From Apodemus sylvaticus (taxonomy: Eukaryota; Chordata; Mammalia; Rodentia; Muridae), in the NCBI RefSeq assembly GCF_947179515.1, contig NC_067474.1, positions 91,774,824-91,838,823 of the forward strand: DNA of 64,000 nt. The letters run 5' to 3'. Under the pieces are notes generated by a model. That model had not been told where the DNA came from. It was given only the letters and a program-made list of their open reading frames with translations, and did not search any database. This document shows positions 42,282-54,398 of the stretch, one piece after another. The position numbers were made by a program, and so were the translations under genes. Within the stretch, counting starts at the first letter, position 1. Every line of letters starts with the position of its first letter.

Positions 42282-44890
42282 ATTTGTAAGTTACTAATTT
42301 ATAGGGAATAACCAGTCTTTTTTTTTTTGGACAAATGTTTAATATAATGTGGACAAATGAATTACATATTAGTTGTGTTAAAGAATACAAAGCAAGCCCA
42401 ATAAAGGTCTAAGCTAATACAACAAAATCCCTGGGGTTGCAGGCATTTGAAATAGCTTGTAGTTTTACACATGTCTTATCTCAGGGAAGATATTAAGGAC
42501 ATCATTGTTTCTGAACATCAGGGCATTTGTCCATACTAAGTTTTTCCCATGTCAATAAAGTGTGTTCTTGTAGGCTGTCTTTGCTAATACAAGTTAGACA
42601 ATAAGCACATATCTCCTTTCTCAGCAACAACATATTGAAACTCTGGTTTTCCTTCAATGACAAATACTTTCATTGGAGTTAAAATTGTGATACTATATTT
42701 ATAGTACTATTTATATTATATTATCAGTGTGCACAAACAAGAAAATGGACATTATAATTTTTAACATTGTCACTATAATACCAGAGGTGGTGGACATGCA
42801 AAATTATATTTCTGATTGCAAGCACATGCTTTTATTTATTTGAAGCTTAACTTGGGAGACATAAAAAGATCAGCTGGGATCTTTATAGCTGGATTCTTCT
42901 CTGAAGGCACGTTCCAAAACACCATTATTACATTCTAATTGAAGAAGTCCAGTAACCTAGATTTTTGAAAGGTTTAATATCTTATTGAAAACTTCTTGTT
43001 TTCTATATATTCTTTAATATTTGTGTAATTTTTTTATTTAGAAAAACCTAATTGAGAAGGTTCGTCTTCTTTGTAGCATGTGTTCCTTGACCTTGTTATG
43101 GCCGAGGAGGGCACATATTTCTGAGATGTCACTGAGTAGTTCCGTAGCAATAGACAAAGTACTTTCATTACCACAGGCTGTTTTCTCTGGTGAGTCTTAT
43201 GCAGTTATTTTACTGTCTTTATTGCAGTCAGTTCATTATTTGAGCCATTTTCTTCTGAAGTCACATTGTTTCCTTGAGTTCCTTGGTCTAGCCTGAATCT
43301 CAAGGCTCCTTTTAACCTAGAAGTCATTCTGATGATCTGAGAAAGGAATTCCTCTCAAATTCAATTTGAAGCTAGAAAAAAAAATCTAGTGTAATATTTG
43401 GAATAAATATTATTTTAAGTAAAAAGCAACAATCCCTGAAGGGGAAAAACTAATATTCTGTAAGCAGCATTGACATGGTAGTTCTTAAATAAATATGATC
43501 CTCTCAGATTCTAGAGGAAGATTATACATGCTCCAAAAGAAAAAAGTATTTTGTCTCAAAAATATAGAAGACAAACTTCTGTCCAGAATTACCTTTTCAC
43601 AAATACAAATTTTGGCATATTTACAATGCATTTTGTTAATCTTTGTAGTAAATTATGTTTATTTTCTGAGCATTTTACTATGTAAGATTGTGAGCAGAGT
43701 TTTCTATCATGCAAGCACACTGCCACAGATGAGGCAAATACTCACAACTCTTGTTTGCTGTGTGTGTGTATGAATTGTACTTTATATCTAAGAAAGTGTC
43801 ATAATTTCTTTTATAGTTTTCATGCATTTTCCCAGAGATTATTTTGTTAGTGTCCTAACATATAGAAAGCACTGTTACAAAAAAGCATTACATCATCAGA
43901 TGCTGTTTCTGAGGAAGGAAAGAACTACTGAGGTTCTAAGGTACATTAGTAATAGCAATGCAATTGGATGAAAAAAATTATGTGTTTGTTTGGGAAGAAC
44001 TGAGGCTGGACATATTTTCTAGTGACTAAAACCACTAAGTCACAAACTCATCTGGAAGATAAATTATCCTCAAACCAAGTTGTTCACTTGGCATTTATCT
44101 AATTGTGACTTGAAATCATCTTTGCCTTTTTGTTATTTCGTATCAGCATTTCAACAAAGTTCATCTCTTCCACATTGACCCCCCAAGTTCTTTCACATTC
44201 TAACCCAGATATTCTTCAAAGGAAAGGGTTAACATGTGTGAGCTATGAGCAAATGTGCCAATTTTAAATTCTGTATCTGGATTCATCTTTTTAAAAGTAG
44301 AACCTTTAGCTACTAATACACCATCACCAGCAGTCCATCTAATGTTTCTTCTGATACACATGGTTCTCTCATTCCATTATCAGAAATGTCTGTCTGCTGT
44401 GTGATAACAAAAAAGAAAACAAAACTCTCTTAAGCTCAGAAAAATGAAAGAGTTGTTTGCCAAATACTACAAAAGTTTCTCTTTTCTGTTTTATTGTCTA
44501 GAAAAAATTTAATGTAGGTAATGCAAAGACCAATATAAGTAGGATCCATATTCCCACAACTGGAAACTTTACCTCACTTAAAAATAACTCCTGTTTTTGG
44601 CAACAATAGATACATAATCATTTTAGGTTCTGTTTACCCACACTCTGTTTTTGTTTCTTTCCTCCCAATAGAAAATGCTATGAAAAATTCCGTGCTTATT
44701 TTTCAAGCGTATAATTTCTAGACCACCAAATAGGTGAGCTATTTTCATGAACAATATGAGAATTTATGTTTTAGTTTTGACAACATTGGTTTGTTAGAAA
44801 CACTCTGCATTTTTTTTTCAGCCTTAACTTGTTATTTTACATAGAACTACATGGCTGAAAACTTTAGTCCATTCTTTAAAACTTCTTAAA
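42282..44890. other. No gene recognised
   Basis: About 2.6 kb of AT-rich DNA. An open frame at 43078-43296 has no recognisable domain, and I do not call it a gene. There is a poly-T run near 42318. Confidence 0.45.
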
Positions 44891-45056
44891 GCTGGGCGGT
44901 GGTGGCGCATGCCTGTAATCCCAGCACTCTGGGAGGCAAAGGCAGGCAGATTTCTGAGTTCGAGGCCAGCCTGGTCTACAAAGTGAGTTCCAGGACAGCC
45001 AGTGCTATACAGAGAAACCCTGTCTTGGAAAACAACAACAACAACAACAACAAAAA
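44891..45056 (+). mobile_element. B1 SINE
   Basis: A well-preserved B1: GCTGGGCGGTGGTGGCGCAT, CAGCACTCTGGGAGGCAAAG, GAGTTCGAGGCCAGCCTGG and AGAGAAACCCTGTC. The tail is (CAA)n followed by As. The pol III A-box and B-box regions are readable. I found no clear TSD. Confidence 0.95.
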
Positions 45057-47240
45057 ATCCCCCTAAACAATAAATAAATAACTTCATAAGGCATTCTTAT
45101 GTTTGCAACATCAAGGAATGACTATTTTGAATTTTACTTTTTAAATGTAGCATTAAAAGATTATATAAACAATCACAATTTTTCTTGTCTCCTTTAAGTA
45201 CTTGGAAGAGGTTTAGAGCTTTATTTGAGTGGAATTTCAATCTTACCTCCATACATTTCAGTGCACAAATCTTCTGTAGATTTGGGTATCTTAATATAAC
45301 ATAGTATTGTATTTACATGTCTCATTTATTTTGAAAAATCAAAAAATAGACATCAAGGCAACAGTCACTCAATTTACATCTCAATACAAAGTCAAATCCT
45401 TAATTTAGTACTAAATTTCTTTTTAGATTTGCAGAGGTCAGTTATCATAAGCACAAGCAATAACACAAAACATTATTTTTTAAGAAGATTTACAGTAGTT
45501 TGGTCATTATTTTCTTTTTGCTTCTTCTTTCCTTTCTTTCTTCCTGCATATTTATTAGATACAGTATCTTATGTAACTAGCACAGGTTGGCGTCAGACAC
45601 CCTCTAGTCAAGGATGACTGTCAACTCCTGAGCCAGTTACCTCAATTTCCCAATGGCTAGACTGTCAAACGTGATCTGACATCTACCTATTTTTGTGGAA
45701 CCAGTTTGAGAAAATAATTAAGCAAATGTTTTACTTAAACAAAAAATAGTTTGTAAATAAAAATGTATTTCAAATGATGAGTTATTTTCATATTTTATGT
45801 AACTTACAAATTTTGTTTCCATACTGGCAGCACCAATATACCAATATACTTTTTCAACTCTGTAATGGTTTTTCATATTACCAGAAACTTTGTCAACAAT
45901 ACGTTTGTCTCCAATAAAACATCAAGGTTTTACTCTTTTATCAGTTAAAGGAATTCATTGCAAGATCAGCCAATTTGAGACTAAATAAATAAATAAATTG
46001 AGCTGATGTAAATTGAAATCTAGTTTTATATTTTATTTTAAAAGAAGAAAAACCATGCCATTCAACCTCCAGATTCTCTACTCCTAGAGGCTGGGCCTGG
46101 TTTTTTGTTTTGTTTTGTTTCTTTGTTTTGTTTTTTTTTTCTTTAAACTTTTAGAAACCTACAAGGAGAACTCCTGTATTTTCCTTGCTGTACATTTCCA
46201 TATACTGCTATAGAAATTTCTTCTTTCACATTAATATCATACTAATGCATCTAACTGTGCAGGCCATTTCCAAAATACCTATACTATTCTTTTAACTATT
46301 CCATGCAAATTCTCAATGGATATGAATGTTGAAAATTATTTTCTTATCCGTTAGAGCACACTGCAACCCTAACTGAAGGCTAACACGTTCAGAGGATTGC
46401 AGTAAGGCAGTGTAGATAAGGCACTGCTTAGAAGGAATGCAAAGAAACTTCTCAAAGTTGAGACATTTAAGTAAAGCAACCTACATCTCAAAATAATCAT
46501 TACTCTTTGATTTGCAGCATTTCATATAACCAGTTTTTCAACATTGAGGATAACATCATTCATAAAATTAGTAATATTAACCCTGATGTAATGTAAGACT
46601 ATTGTAGTCAGACCTGATGGGCAGAGTTTTGTGCCATGACACACACATGCTCACACATAGTCTCCACTCCCCCCACAAACACATACATAAAGTAAGCAAT
46701 GAAAACTAATTTGTATTTGAAACTCCAAATCTGCCTTTTGTAAATTTAAATGAAAAACAGAACGAAATTATTATAAAAATTTTTCCTTGATTAAGCATAC
46801 ACATAGCATCAATAATATATCCAAATTATGTTTACATGTCCCATGGAGCTGATTACATAGTAGTTTTGTTGGGAGTTATATGAAATTTCTCACAAAATTG
46901 TTATGATAAGATATGTGAGCTATATAGAATTTTTGTTGTGTAAAAGAGAGATGTCTATATGATTATAGTAGAAAGATTAAAGAACAGAAGCCTCAGTGAA
47001 TGTGTAAGTAGTTGCATACATTTTATGCATGTCAAATAGATGCGTGAAAGTGAGAGGGTTTGCATGAATGAGTGGAAATGAGGAAAGACAAAGAACTGTA
47101 CACACAAATGTCCATGGCAGCACTTGCTGCTCAGGATTTCCAGATATCTCTTGAATGGGAAAATAGTCACGCATGTATGGTGGGAAAAACAGTGTTGTTT
47201 TGTTAAAATGGAGTCTGCAGGTTTGTTATATGAGATTCTG
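45057..47240. other. No gene recognised; T-rich tract at 46100-46142
   Basis: AT-rich DNA. The GTTTTGTTTTGTTTC run at 46100-46142 looks like an A-rich tail on the minus strand, but no element body is recognisable next to it. Confidence 0.45.
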
Positions 47241-47244
47241 ACAT

Positions 47245-47690
47245 AGCATTTTTTATTGGATATTTTCTTTATTTACATTTCAAATGTTATTCCCTTTCCT
47301 CATCCCCCTGAGAAACCCCGTACATGACTCCCTTCCCCCTGCTTCTATTAGGGTGTTCCCCCACTCCCACCTTCCTGCTCTGGCATTCCCCTACACTGGG
47401 GCATCGAACCTTCACAGACCCAAGGGACACTTCTCCTATTGATGCCCAACAAGGCCAGCCTCTGCTACGTTTGTGGCTGGAGCCATGGGTCCCTCCATGT
47501 GTACTTTGGTTGGCTGTTTAGTCCCTGGGAGCTCTGGATATACTGGTTGGTTGATATTGTTCTTCCTATGGGACTGTAAACCCCTTCAGCTCCTTCAGTC
47601 ATTTCTCTAGCTCCTCCATTGGGGACCCCTGTGCTCAGTTCAATGTTGGCTGTGAGCATCTGCCTCTGTATTTGTCAGGCTCTTCTACAT
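47245..47690 (-). mobile_element. LINE-1 3' UTR fragment, minus strand
   Basis: The plus strand reads TTTATTTACATTTCAAATGT, CCCCCACTCCCACCTTCCTG, TGGTTGGTTGATATTGTTCT and GCTCTTCTACAT. This is the exact antisense order of the 3' UTR type at 1405-1864 and 30625-31477. It is 5'-truncated and carries no ORF. TSDs are not clear. Confidence 0.88.
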
Positions 47691-49049
47691 AATCTAAATC
47701 AGTGGTTTAAATATTTCAAATCAGTAAGAGAAAAACAAGAGAAGAACTGAAGTATTTCATTATCAGTCCAATGTTATATTAATTGGGATTTAGATGTTGT
47801 CTTATCTACAGTGATTATTACATTAGTAATTTATTTTAAAGTTATTCTTATATTTGTATTTTATAATTATATGTATTTTCTCATTTATAGGATAAAGTTT
47901 ATATCATAGGAGGGAGAATTCAGGAATGTCACTGGGCCAAATTCTAATCTTTCTTAAATACATTGACTGGTTTTGATTATTTATTTCATATTTACTCATG
48001 GATAAATTGTGATGTATCAGCTGATATGCTGTGTTATGATCAGATGAGAGTAATTAGTGATATCACAAAATCATTTATCAATTATTTACGACCAAAACAT
48101 TATAAAATATTTTATTTTAGCTATTTTTAACTATCTAAAACAAAAAAAGGAGAAATGAAATAAGCATATTATTGCAACGTTGTATAGAAGAGAAATTGGA
48201 ATGCTGAAATCCTAAATAGCAGTGGACAAGAGCAAGAAGCTCTTTTTGTCACTCCTCCACACTTAGAATATGATTTTATTCTTCAAATTTTCAGAAATTA
48301 AGGAACAGATTTAAAAAAAAAAAAACATTTTTTCTGTCCCTTTTCTCCCCTCTCTTTCTTCAACTCTCTGAAATCCAGTATCTTGGCATTATACCAGTGT
48401 TATATGGCTTTTGTTGTGATATGATCGCCTACATTTCTGTTTACCACTAAGTTAGAATTATAGTCAACTTTTGATATTTATGAGGAAGAAGTGAGGCATC
48501 AGATCATAATTGTTAAATATATGTATTTAAATACTTTGTGTTTATAGAAGGCAAAAATGGAAGAATCAAAGTATTTTCTCAAGAAGTCCCAACAGGCAAT
48601 GGATTAGTGATAATGATGGGGAACAGGGAAGAATAGTGAATATAATGATGGAAGAAGACTTTGAAATTTCAATTGTAACTGAAGACAGCAGCTATTCCAT
48701 TTCATGGTTCTCTTGGGCACAATCCAGATCACCTCACTACAAACTTCATTTCCAATCTATTTCTAGAAGCATTTAATGAAGTAAATAAAAATGGTTTCTT
48801 CTCATAAAATATCTTCAGGTACATTATAGTTTATTATTTTTCATAGTATTTGTCCTATAAGTATGGAGGATATACAAGTGGAACTAATTTGTTTACCCAG
48901 GACAAACTTTCCCATTAAGGAAGACACTATAATGGAGAAAGTACAAGTAGATGTTTTTCTCTGCATCTGCCTCTTATTTGTAAAGAAAATGGGAAATTGG
49001 AGGGATAAGATGGAGTTGTTGGCTTTCTATTTCTTTTTGTGTTTTCTTT
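47691..49049. other. No gene recognised
   Basis: AT-rich DNA with an A run at 48313-48325. No exon or named repeat is seen. Confidence 0.45.
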
Positions 49050-49335
49050 AAGGAAATTGTTTGTTTACTTTATATCCTGATTGCAGCTTCTCCTCCCTCC
49101 TTTCTTTGCAGTCCCTCCTTGTTATCTCTACCCATGCCCTGTCCTCACATTCTCCTCACTAAAGGGGTCAGAGGGGTCAAGGACATCACAAGAAAACATA
49201 CAGAATCAATTTAGCTGGTTCCACAAAGTCTGAACAGAGACTGAACTACAAACCAGAGAACATGGGTTGGACCTAGGCTCTATGTACATGTGTAACAGTT
49301 ATGTAGCCAAAGGACCTCTTCTCTCCTTGATGCCT
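49050..49335 (-). mobile_element. Old LINE-1 3' end, apparently 5'-inverted
   Basis: Positions 49050-49158 read the antisense of an old L1 3' terminus (TATCCTGATTGCAGCTTCTC, then a CCTCCCTCC block). From about 49163 the plus strand reads an earlier 3' UTR part (GGGGTCAGAGGGGTCAAGGA.., GAACATGGGTTGGACCTAGG). Minus-oriented 3' end plus inverted 5' part fits twin priming. It is diverged and the limits are approximate. Confidence 0.5.
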
Positions 49336-49435
49336 GACAAGACAATTGTGTGAAAGTATAATTGTTATAAATGGTATTTTAAGATATTTTTATTAATCTT
49401 CAAGAATTTTGGACAATGAATTTTGATATTTTCCA

Positions 49436-49695
49436 ATGTCTTAGCTTTCTGTTGATGTAATAAAAACAACTTGATGGCACTCAACTTGGGAAGAAAATGC
49501 TCCATTCATTCCCTTCACTGCTAAAGTTACATTTCAAACGAAGAGATGGCAGGAACCCAGAGTCAGAAACATGCATACAGAATGGAGGCTTGTTCTTCTG
49601 CCTGATATCATATACAACCAGGATCATTTTTCCAGGAGTATCACCACCAAAATGGGCTGAGGAGAAAGAATCAAAACAAGCAAACTTTGTAGGTT
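49436..49695 (-). mobile_element. Probable MaLR (ORR1/MT-like) LTR, minus strand
   Basis: 'TAGCTTTCTGTTGATGTAAT' and 'CAACTTGGGAAGAAAATGCT' resemble the antisense of a MaLR LTR 3' end. 'CATATACAACCAGGATCA' and 'CACCACCAAAATGGGCTGAG' fit its middle. Diverged and recognised from memory. Confidence 0.5.
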
Positions 49696-49739
49696 GGGGG
49701 CGGGGGGTCCCTCTAGAATGTATCAGAGACCTGGGAGGT

Positions 49740-50344
49740 GAGAGACTCTTAGGGCCCAAAGGGAGGACCCTTAGATGAACTATTACATAGTGAGACGAAG
49801 GAACTTGTAGGGTCCATCTCCAGCAGAGAGACAGGACATCATTTTGAGGGATGGGGTCGCCATCCTACCATCTTACCCAGAATTGTTCCTGTCTATAAGA
49901 ACTGCAGGGACAATTGGATTACGGTTCAAGGGGAGACTGCAAAGCCTGACACTATTACTGATAGTATGTTGTGCTCACAAACAGGAGCCTGGTATGACTG
50001 TCCTCCAAAAGACCCAACAAGAAGCTGCAAGAGTCAGATGCAGATATTTATACTCAACGAAGGGACAGAAGCTGGTGAGCCCTGTGGTAGAATTAGGGGA
50101 AAAGTGGAAGGAGCTGAGGAGATGGGCAATCCTATAGGAAGATCAGCAGTATCAACTAAACTGGACTCCCAAGATCTCTCAGACACTGAACCACTAACCA
50201 GGCAGCATATACCAGCTGATATGAGGCCCGCAATACATATATAATAGAGCAATGCCAGGTCTTGAATCAGTGACAGAAAACGACCTTAACCCTCAAGAGA
50301 ATTGAGGCCCCAGAGAGTAGGAAGGTCTGATGGGATGAGGTTGT
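49740..50344 (+). mobile_element. Old Lx-like LINE-1 3' UTR, first part
   Basis: Landmarks in order are CTTAGGGCCCAAAGGGAGGA, CAGAATTGTTCCTGTCT, GCCTGACACTATTACTGATA, AAAGACCCAACAAGAAGCTG, GATATGAGGCCCGCAATACA and ACCTTAACCCTCAAGAGA. These follow the 3' UTR of an old rodent L1. It continues after an insert at about 50701. Confidence 0.65.
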
Positions 50345-50700
50345 GTTGTGGATAGAGCTGGGTTTGTATTTTGATGCTAATTCCACTCCACAGAGGGGCT
50401 GCAGATAAGGAGTTGCCTTGTGAACCTACTCCCCACCTTAACTTTTCAAATAAAGGCTTGAGCCAATAATTGGGCAGGAGGAAGTGGGAGGTGCTGAGAG
50501 TCGAGGGGAGAAGCCACAGCCCAGCCATTAAAACAGGAGAAAGGAGGTACTTGGGGCATCTAAGGAGAGGCCAGAGAGAGAGAAGCTCATGGCCTGGAGA
50601 AACCGCAAGTTATACAGGATAGTATAGATGGAAATAGTGTAGTGGGAGATCTTCCCAATCTAGGCTCATAGCTTGGTTTGTTAACTGATTGAGTTGAGCT
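50345..50700. repeat. Unclassified insert in the Lx-like 3' UTR
   Basis: About 355 bp separate the two L1 parts. The insert has an AAATAAAGGCTTGAGCC poly(A)-signal-like segment near 50449 and GCAAGTTATACAGGATAGTA near 50606. It looks like a rodent medium-reiteration or LTR-type repeat, but I cannot name it or fix its ends. Confidence 0.35.
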
Positions 50701-50897
50701 TTCTTTTACCAGGGAATTGGGTTGGAAACCAAATAGCAACAGGGCTGGAGAAGTGAGCAGTAGAGACACCTTGGAGTCGAGGTTTGGAGAGAAGGTATAG
50801 GATATGAAACAGTCAGGGGGCAATCTGGTAGGGGGGGGAAAGAGTGGACTGTAAAAAAAGAAATTAAAGAATAAAAAATTAAAAATAATAAATAAAT
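50701..50897 (+). mobile_element. Old Lx-like LINE-1 3' UTR, terminal part
   Basis: GAGGTTTGGAGAGAAGGTAT, ATGAAACAGTCAGGGGGCAA and GGACTGTAAAAAAAGAAATT lead into an A-rich tail (AATAAAAAATTAAAAATAAT). This is the expected end of the element begun at 49740. Confidence 0.6.
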
Positions 50898-51072
50898 GTT
50901 CAATGTCTTTAGCCATAAGGGAAATAGAAGTCAAAACACCGAGATTCCACCTTACACCCATCAGAATAGATAAGATCAAAATCTCAAGTGATAGCATATG
51001 CAACAAGGATGTGGATTGAGGGAAAAACTCCTCTATTACTAGGGGACGTTCAAACATATAATTACTATAGAT
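50898..51072 (+). mobile_element. Old LINE-1 ORF2 tail, left of nested L1
   Basis: Sense but diverged ORF2: TCAATGTCTTTAGCCATAAG, GAGATTCCACCTTACACCCA and ACAAGGATGTGGATTGAGGG. Frame-breaking changes are frequent. It is interrupted after ATCAATTTGGC by a younger truncated L1 and resumes at 51432. Confidence 0.78.
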
Positions 51073-51083
51073 ATCAATTTGGC
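51073..51083 (+). repeat. Left target-site duplication of nested L1
   Basis: ATCAATTTGGC, exact partner at 51421-51431. It is part of the older L1's ORF2. Confidence 0.88.
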
Positions 51084-51420
51084 TGGATGGAGCTGGAGAA
51101 CATTATACTAAGTGAGGTAACCCAGACTCAAAAGATAAAACATGGTATACACTCACTAATAAGTGGATATTAACCTAGAAAACTGTAATACCCAAAACAT
51201 AATCCACACATCAAATGAGGTACAAGAAGAACGGAGGAGTGGCCCCTTGTTCTGGAAAGACTCAGTGAAGCAGTATAGGGCAAAACCAGAACAGGGAAGT
51301 GGGAAGGATTGGGTGGGAAAACAGGGGGAGGGAAGGGGGCTGATGGGACTTGTTGGGAAGTGGGGGTCTAGAAAAGGGGAAATCATTTGAAATGTAAAAA
51401 TATATCAAATAAAAAAAGAA
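51084..51420 (+). mobile_element. Young 5'-truncated LINE-1 nested in old L1
   Basis: It starts in ORF2 at TGGATGGAGCTGGAGAA (..WMELE..), reaches S-G-Y with TAA at 51171-51173, and carries the short G-rich 3' UTR and TATATCAAATAAAA end. It is 337 bp long with exact 11-bp TSDs, so it entered after the surrounding old L1. Confidence 0.92.
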
Positions 51421-51431
51421 ATCAATTTGGC
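51421..51431 (+). repeat. Right target-site duplication of nested L1
   Basis: ATCAATTTGGC, identical to 51073-51083. Confidence 0.88.
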
Positions 51432-52215
51432 ATTTTCTCAGAAAATTGGGAACAGTTCTATCTCAAGACCCCACTATACTATTCTTGGGCATATACCCAA
51501 AAGATGTTCCATTATACAAAAACAATAGTTGTTCTATGTTCATAACAGTTTTATTTTTTTATCATAACAACCCGGATGTCCCTCAACTGAAAAACTGGAT
51601 AAAGAAAAGGTGGTTCATTTACAGAATGAAATACTACGTGGCTTTTAAAAACAAAGACAAAATGAGATTTGCAGGCAAAGAGATAGAACTAGAAAATAGC
51701 ATCCTAAGTGAGATAACCCAAACCAGAAAAAACATGGATGATATGGACTTACTTATAAGTGCACATTAGCTATAAACTACCAATGCTACAGTCTACAGAC
51801 TCAGAGAAGTTAAATAACAAGGAGAGCCCAAGGGAGGATGGTTGAATATCACTCAGAAGTGGAAATACAATAGTTATTGGGGGTTAATGGAGGAAGGGTG
51901 CTTGATGGGAGGGATTTGGAGAAGGATGGGCATGGGGGGTTCGGTGTGAAGGGGGGTAGGGTACATGGAGAGCCAGAAGAGTGACTGGAAATCTACAGTG
52001 TGGGGGAAGGGCCATTTCTAGAATATCTCAAAGACATGTAATGAAGGAGTCTCCAGGGAATTTATGAGGGTGACTGTAACGGAGACTCCCAGCACTGGGA
52101 ATATGGAGCCTGTAGTGGCCACCTCCTGTAGCCATGCAGGACTTCGAGTGGAGATACAAAGACATCACCCCACCATACAGAATCTTTGACCCAAAATTTG
52201 AAAAAACATCCATAG
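51432..52215 (+). mobile_element. Old LINE-1 ORF2 end and long 3' UTR
   Basis: ORF2 continues with a readable C-terminal stretch (about 51446-51769: ..DPTILFLGIYPKDV.. and ..LENSILSEITQT..), ending at a TAG. The 3' UTR then has a G-rich block (51880-51965) and 'GGAGACTCCCAGCACTGGGA' and 'CTCCTGTAGCCATGCAGGAC' segments typical of old rodent L1. Its 3' limit is approximate and no poly(A) is evident. Confidence 0.75.
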
Positions 52216-53107
52216 TGTAAATTTTGTAAAGGACTGTCCCTTAAGTAGAATGCATTTAAAAGGGCTATGCAAATCTGTAACTGCTGGCAGCAAAGCCTAC
52301 TATTCTTATTTTCAGAAGGTGATCTGATATAGCCATTAGGGGAGCCTATAAATACTGCCTCATTAATTATTATAAATATGAGTAAATATGATGAAAACAG
52401 GATATCATTAGAAAAAATAGGCATTGGTATGTGGAACTGTTCATAACATCTGATCCAGCTTATGTAAATCCAAAAACATCTCTGAAACATAAACTCAATT
52501 GAATAGTGGAAAAACTGCTATATTTAAACTAAATGGAAATGAATATGAGGCTTAATATTAAGTTAAATTTATTAAGCACAGAACAATTATGACTCAGTTA
52601 CAGTAAAATTATAGGTGCAATTATCTAAAAGTATTTCTAAAAGATCACTTATTCTAAGTCCCAGAGGATGTGAGAAAAATCTATTTAACAATCTTATGTA
52701 GATGTTTTAATGAATTAATATTGTAATTAAAAATAATTAGACATAAAGTGTAAGTGGGATGACAAACCAAAAATAATAGAGAAAATAATTTCAAGGAAAT
52801 TATTTTAATAATTTAACAATGAAACAAAGAGGTACAAATAATTGACAATACATACATTTGAATCTATTCATCATATAGTAAAATAATGCTTCATAGGTGT
52901 GGTAATAACATATCTCTACTACATATAAATATACTATCAATTTCATTAATAGTAACAAACACAATTTCCATTTACATGTATTCAACTTTCAGAATTATCT
53001 CTATAACATAATACAAAGTTAAATATTTGTAGCAGAATAATTAAAAGTAATGCTTTCTAAGATACAGTATAAGCATAAATGAATTTGTACAAAAACACAC
53101 TATGTAT
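52216..53107. other. No gene recognised
   Basis: AT-rich sequence without a recognised repeat or exon. Confidence 0.45.
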
Positions 53108-53143
53108 ATACACACACACACACACTATATATATATATATAAA
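53108..53143. repeat. (CA)n(TA)n microsatellite
   Basis: About (CA)8 followed by (TA)9. Confidence 0.85.
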
Positions 53144-53163
53144 ATCCCTTTTTGGAAAGGTCC

Positions 53164-53541
53164 TGCCTAGCTTTTTGTCAACTTGACAAAAGCTAGAGTT
53201 CTTTGGGAAGATAGAACCATAATAGAGAAAATGCCAGTTGATTGACCTGTGGGGCTTTTACTTGATGTGTGGGTAGCATATCTCACCACAGGGGGCAATG
53301 TTACCTATTGGTAGCTGGTTCCAAGCTATGTGAAAAAGTAGGCTGAGGGAGACAATAGAAGCAAGCCAGGAAGCAAACTTTCTCCATGGGCTATACTTCA
53401 GTTATCCTCTCAAGGGAGCTCCATTGAGCTCTTGCTCTAATTTCACTCAGTTTTAGGAGTGTTAACTGAGATTTATAAACTGAAATAATTTTTTTCTACT
53501 CAAATTGCATCGTGTTTTATCGCAACAATAGAAACTCTACA
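53164..53541 (+). mobile_element. MaLR (MT/ORR1-like) solitary LTR
   Basis: A non-coding LTR of the ERVL-MaLR type. It starts near TGCCTAGCTTTTTGTCAACT and contains the usual 'GTCAACTTGACA' motif. Later it has a GCAAGCCAGGAAGCAA segment, an ACTGAAATAATTT poly(A)-signal region and the end GCAACAATAGAAACTCTACA. It is diverged, no internal region is present, and an L1 inserted a few bases after its end. Confidence 0.8.
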
Positions 53542-53543
53542 AT

Positions 53544-53559
53544 AGAAATATACACCTTT
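53544..53559 (+). repeat. Left target-site duplication of third inverted L1
   Basis: AGAAATATACACCTTT is repeated exactly at 56576-56591. Its last TTT could also belong to the inverted L1 end. Confidence 0.93.
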
Positions 53560-53654
53560 GAAGGTCTGATAGAATTCTGCACTGAAACTATATGGTCCTG
53601 TGCTTTTTTTGGTTGGAAGACTTTCTATGACCCCTTCTATTTCTTTAGAGGTTA

Positions 53655-54118
53655 GAAGACCTAACACCAACACTCTTCAAACTATTCCACAAAATAGAAA
53701 CAGAAGGAACACTACCCAATTCCTTCTAGGAAGCTACAATTACGCTGATACCAAAACCACACAAAGATCCAACAAAGAAAGTGAACTTCAGAGCAGTTTC
53801 CCTTATGAACATCGATGCAAAAATACTCAATAAAATTCTTGCCAACCGAATCCAAGAACAAATCAAAATGATCATCCACCATGATCAAGTAGGCTTTATC
53901 CCAGGGATGCACGGTTGGTTCAATATACGGAAACACATCAATGCAATCCACTACATATACAAACTCAAAGAAAAAAAACACACATGGTCATTTCATTGGA
54001 TGATGAAAAAGCATTTGACAAAATTCAACATCCTTTCATGCTTAAAGTCTTGGAAAAAACAGGAATTCAAGGCCCATACCTAAACATCGTTAAAGCAATA
54101 TACAGCAAACCGGTGGTA
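53655..54118 (+). pseudogene. LINE-1 ORF2 reverse-transcriptase start, broken
   Basis: It reads EDLTPTLFKLFHKIETEGTL, then a TAG replaces a tyrosine codon near 53727. Further on it keeps ..LMNIDAKILNKILANRIQE.. and a frameshift in the A run near 53970 (..KLKEKK..). It stops at ..IYSKPV where the foreign 3' UTR begins. Confidence 0.9.
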
Positions 54119-54398
54119 ACTTAGAAAACTAGAATACCCAAAACATAATCCACACATCAAATGAGGTACAAGAAGAACAGAGGAGTGGCCACTTGTTCTG
54201 AAAAGACTCAGTGAAGCAGTATAGAGCAAAATCAGAACAGGGAAGTGGGAAGGGGTGGGTGGGAAAACAGGGGGAGGGAAGGGGACTGATAGGACTTTCG
54301 GGGAGTGGGGGTCCAGAAAAGGGGAAACCATTTGAAATGTAAATAAATATATCAATAAATTAAAAAAAAGAAAAAAAAAACAAAACAAACAAAAAAAA
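54119..54398 (+). mobile_element. LINE-1 3' UTR stub inside ORF2, no TSD seen
   Basis: About 280 bp of short G-rich L1 3' UTR, starting at the first bases after the ORF2 stop (TAACTTAGAAAACT..) and ending AAATATATCAATAAATT plus A-rich tail. The host ORF2 reads CAAACCGGTGG before and AAACTAAATGGAGAG after. About 12 host bases (AGCCAGCATCAA in other copies) are missing, and no duplicated bases are evident. Confidence 0.85.

Noticed and set aside
43078..43296. 72-codon frame in non-repeat DNA
   Set aside because: No domain, no neighbouring exon signals and a length within chance for AT-rich DNA.
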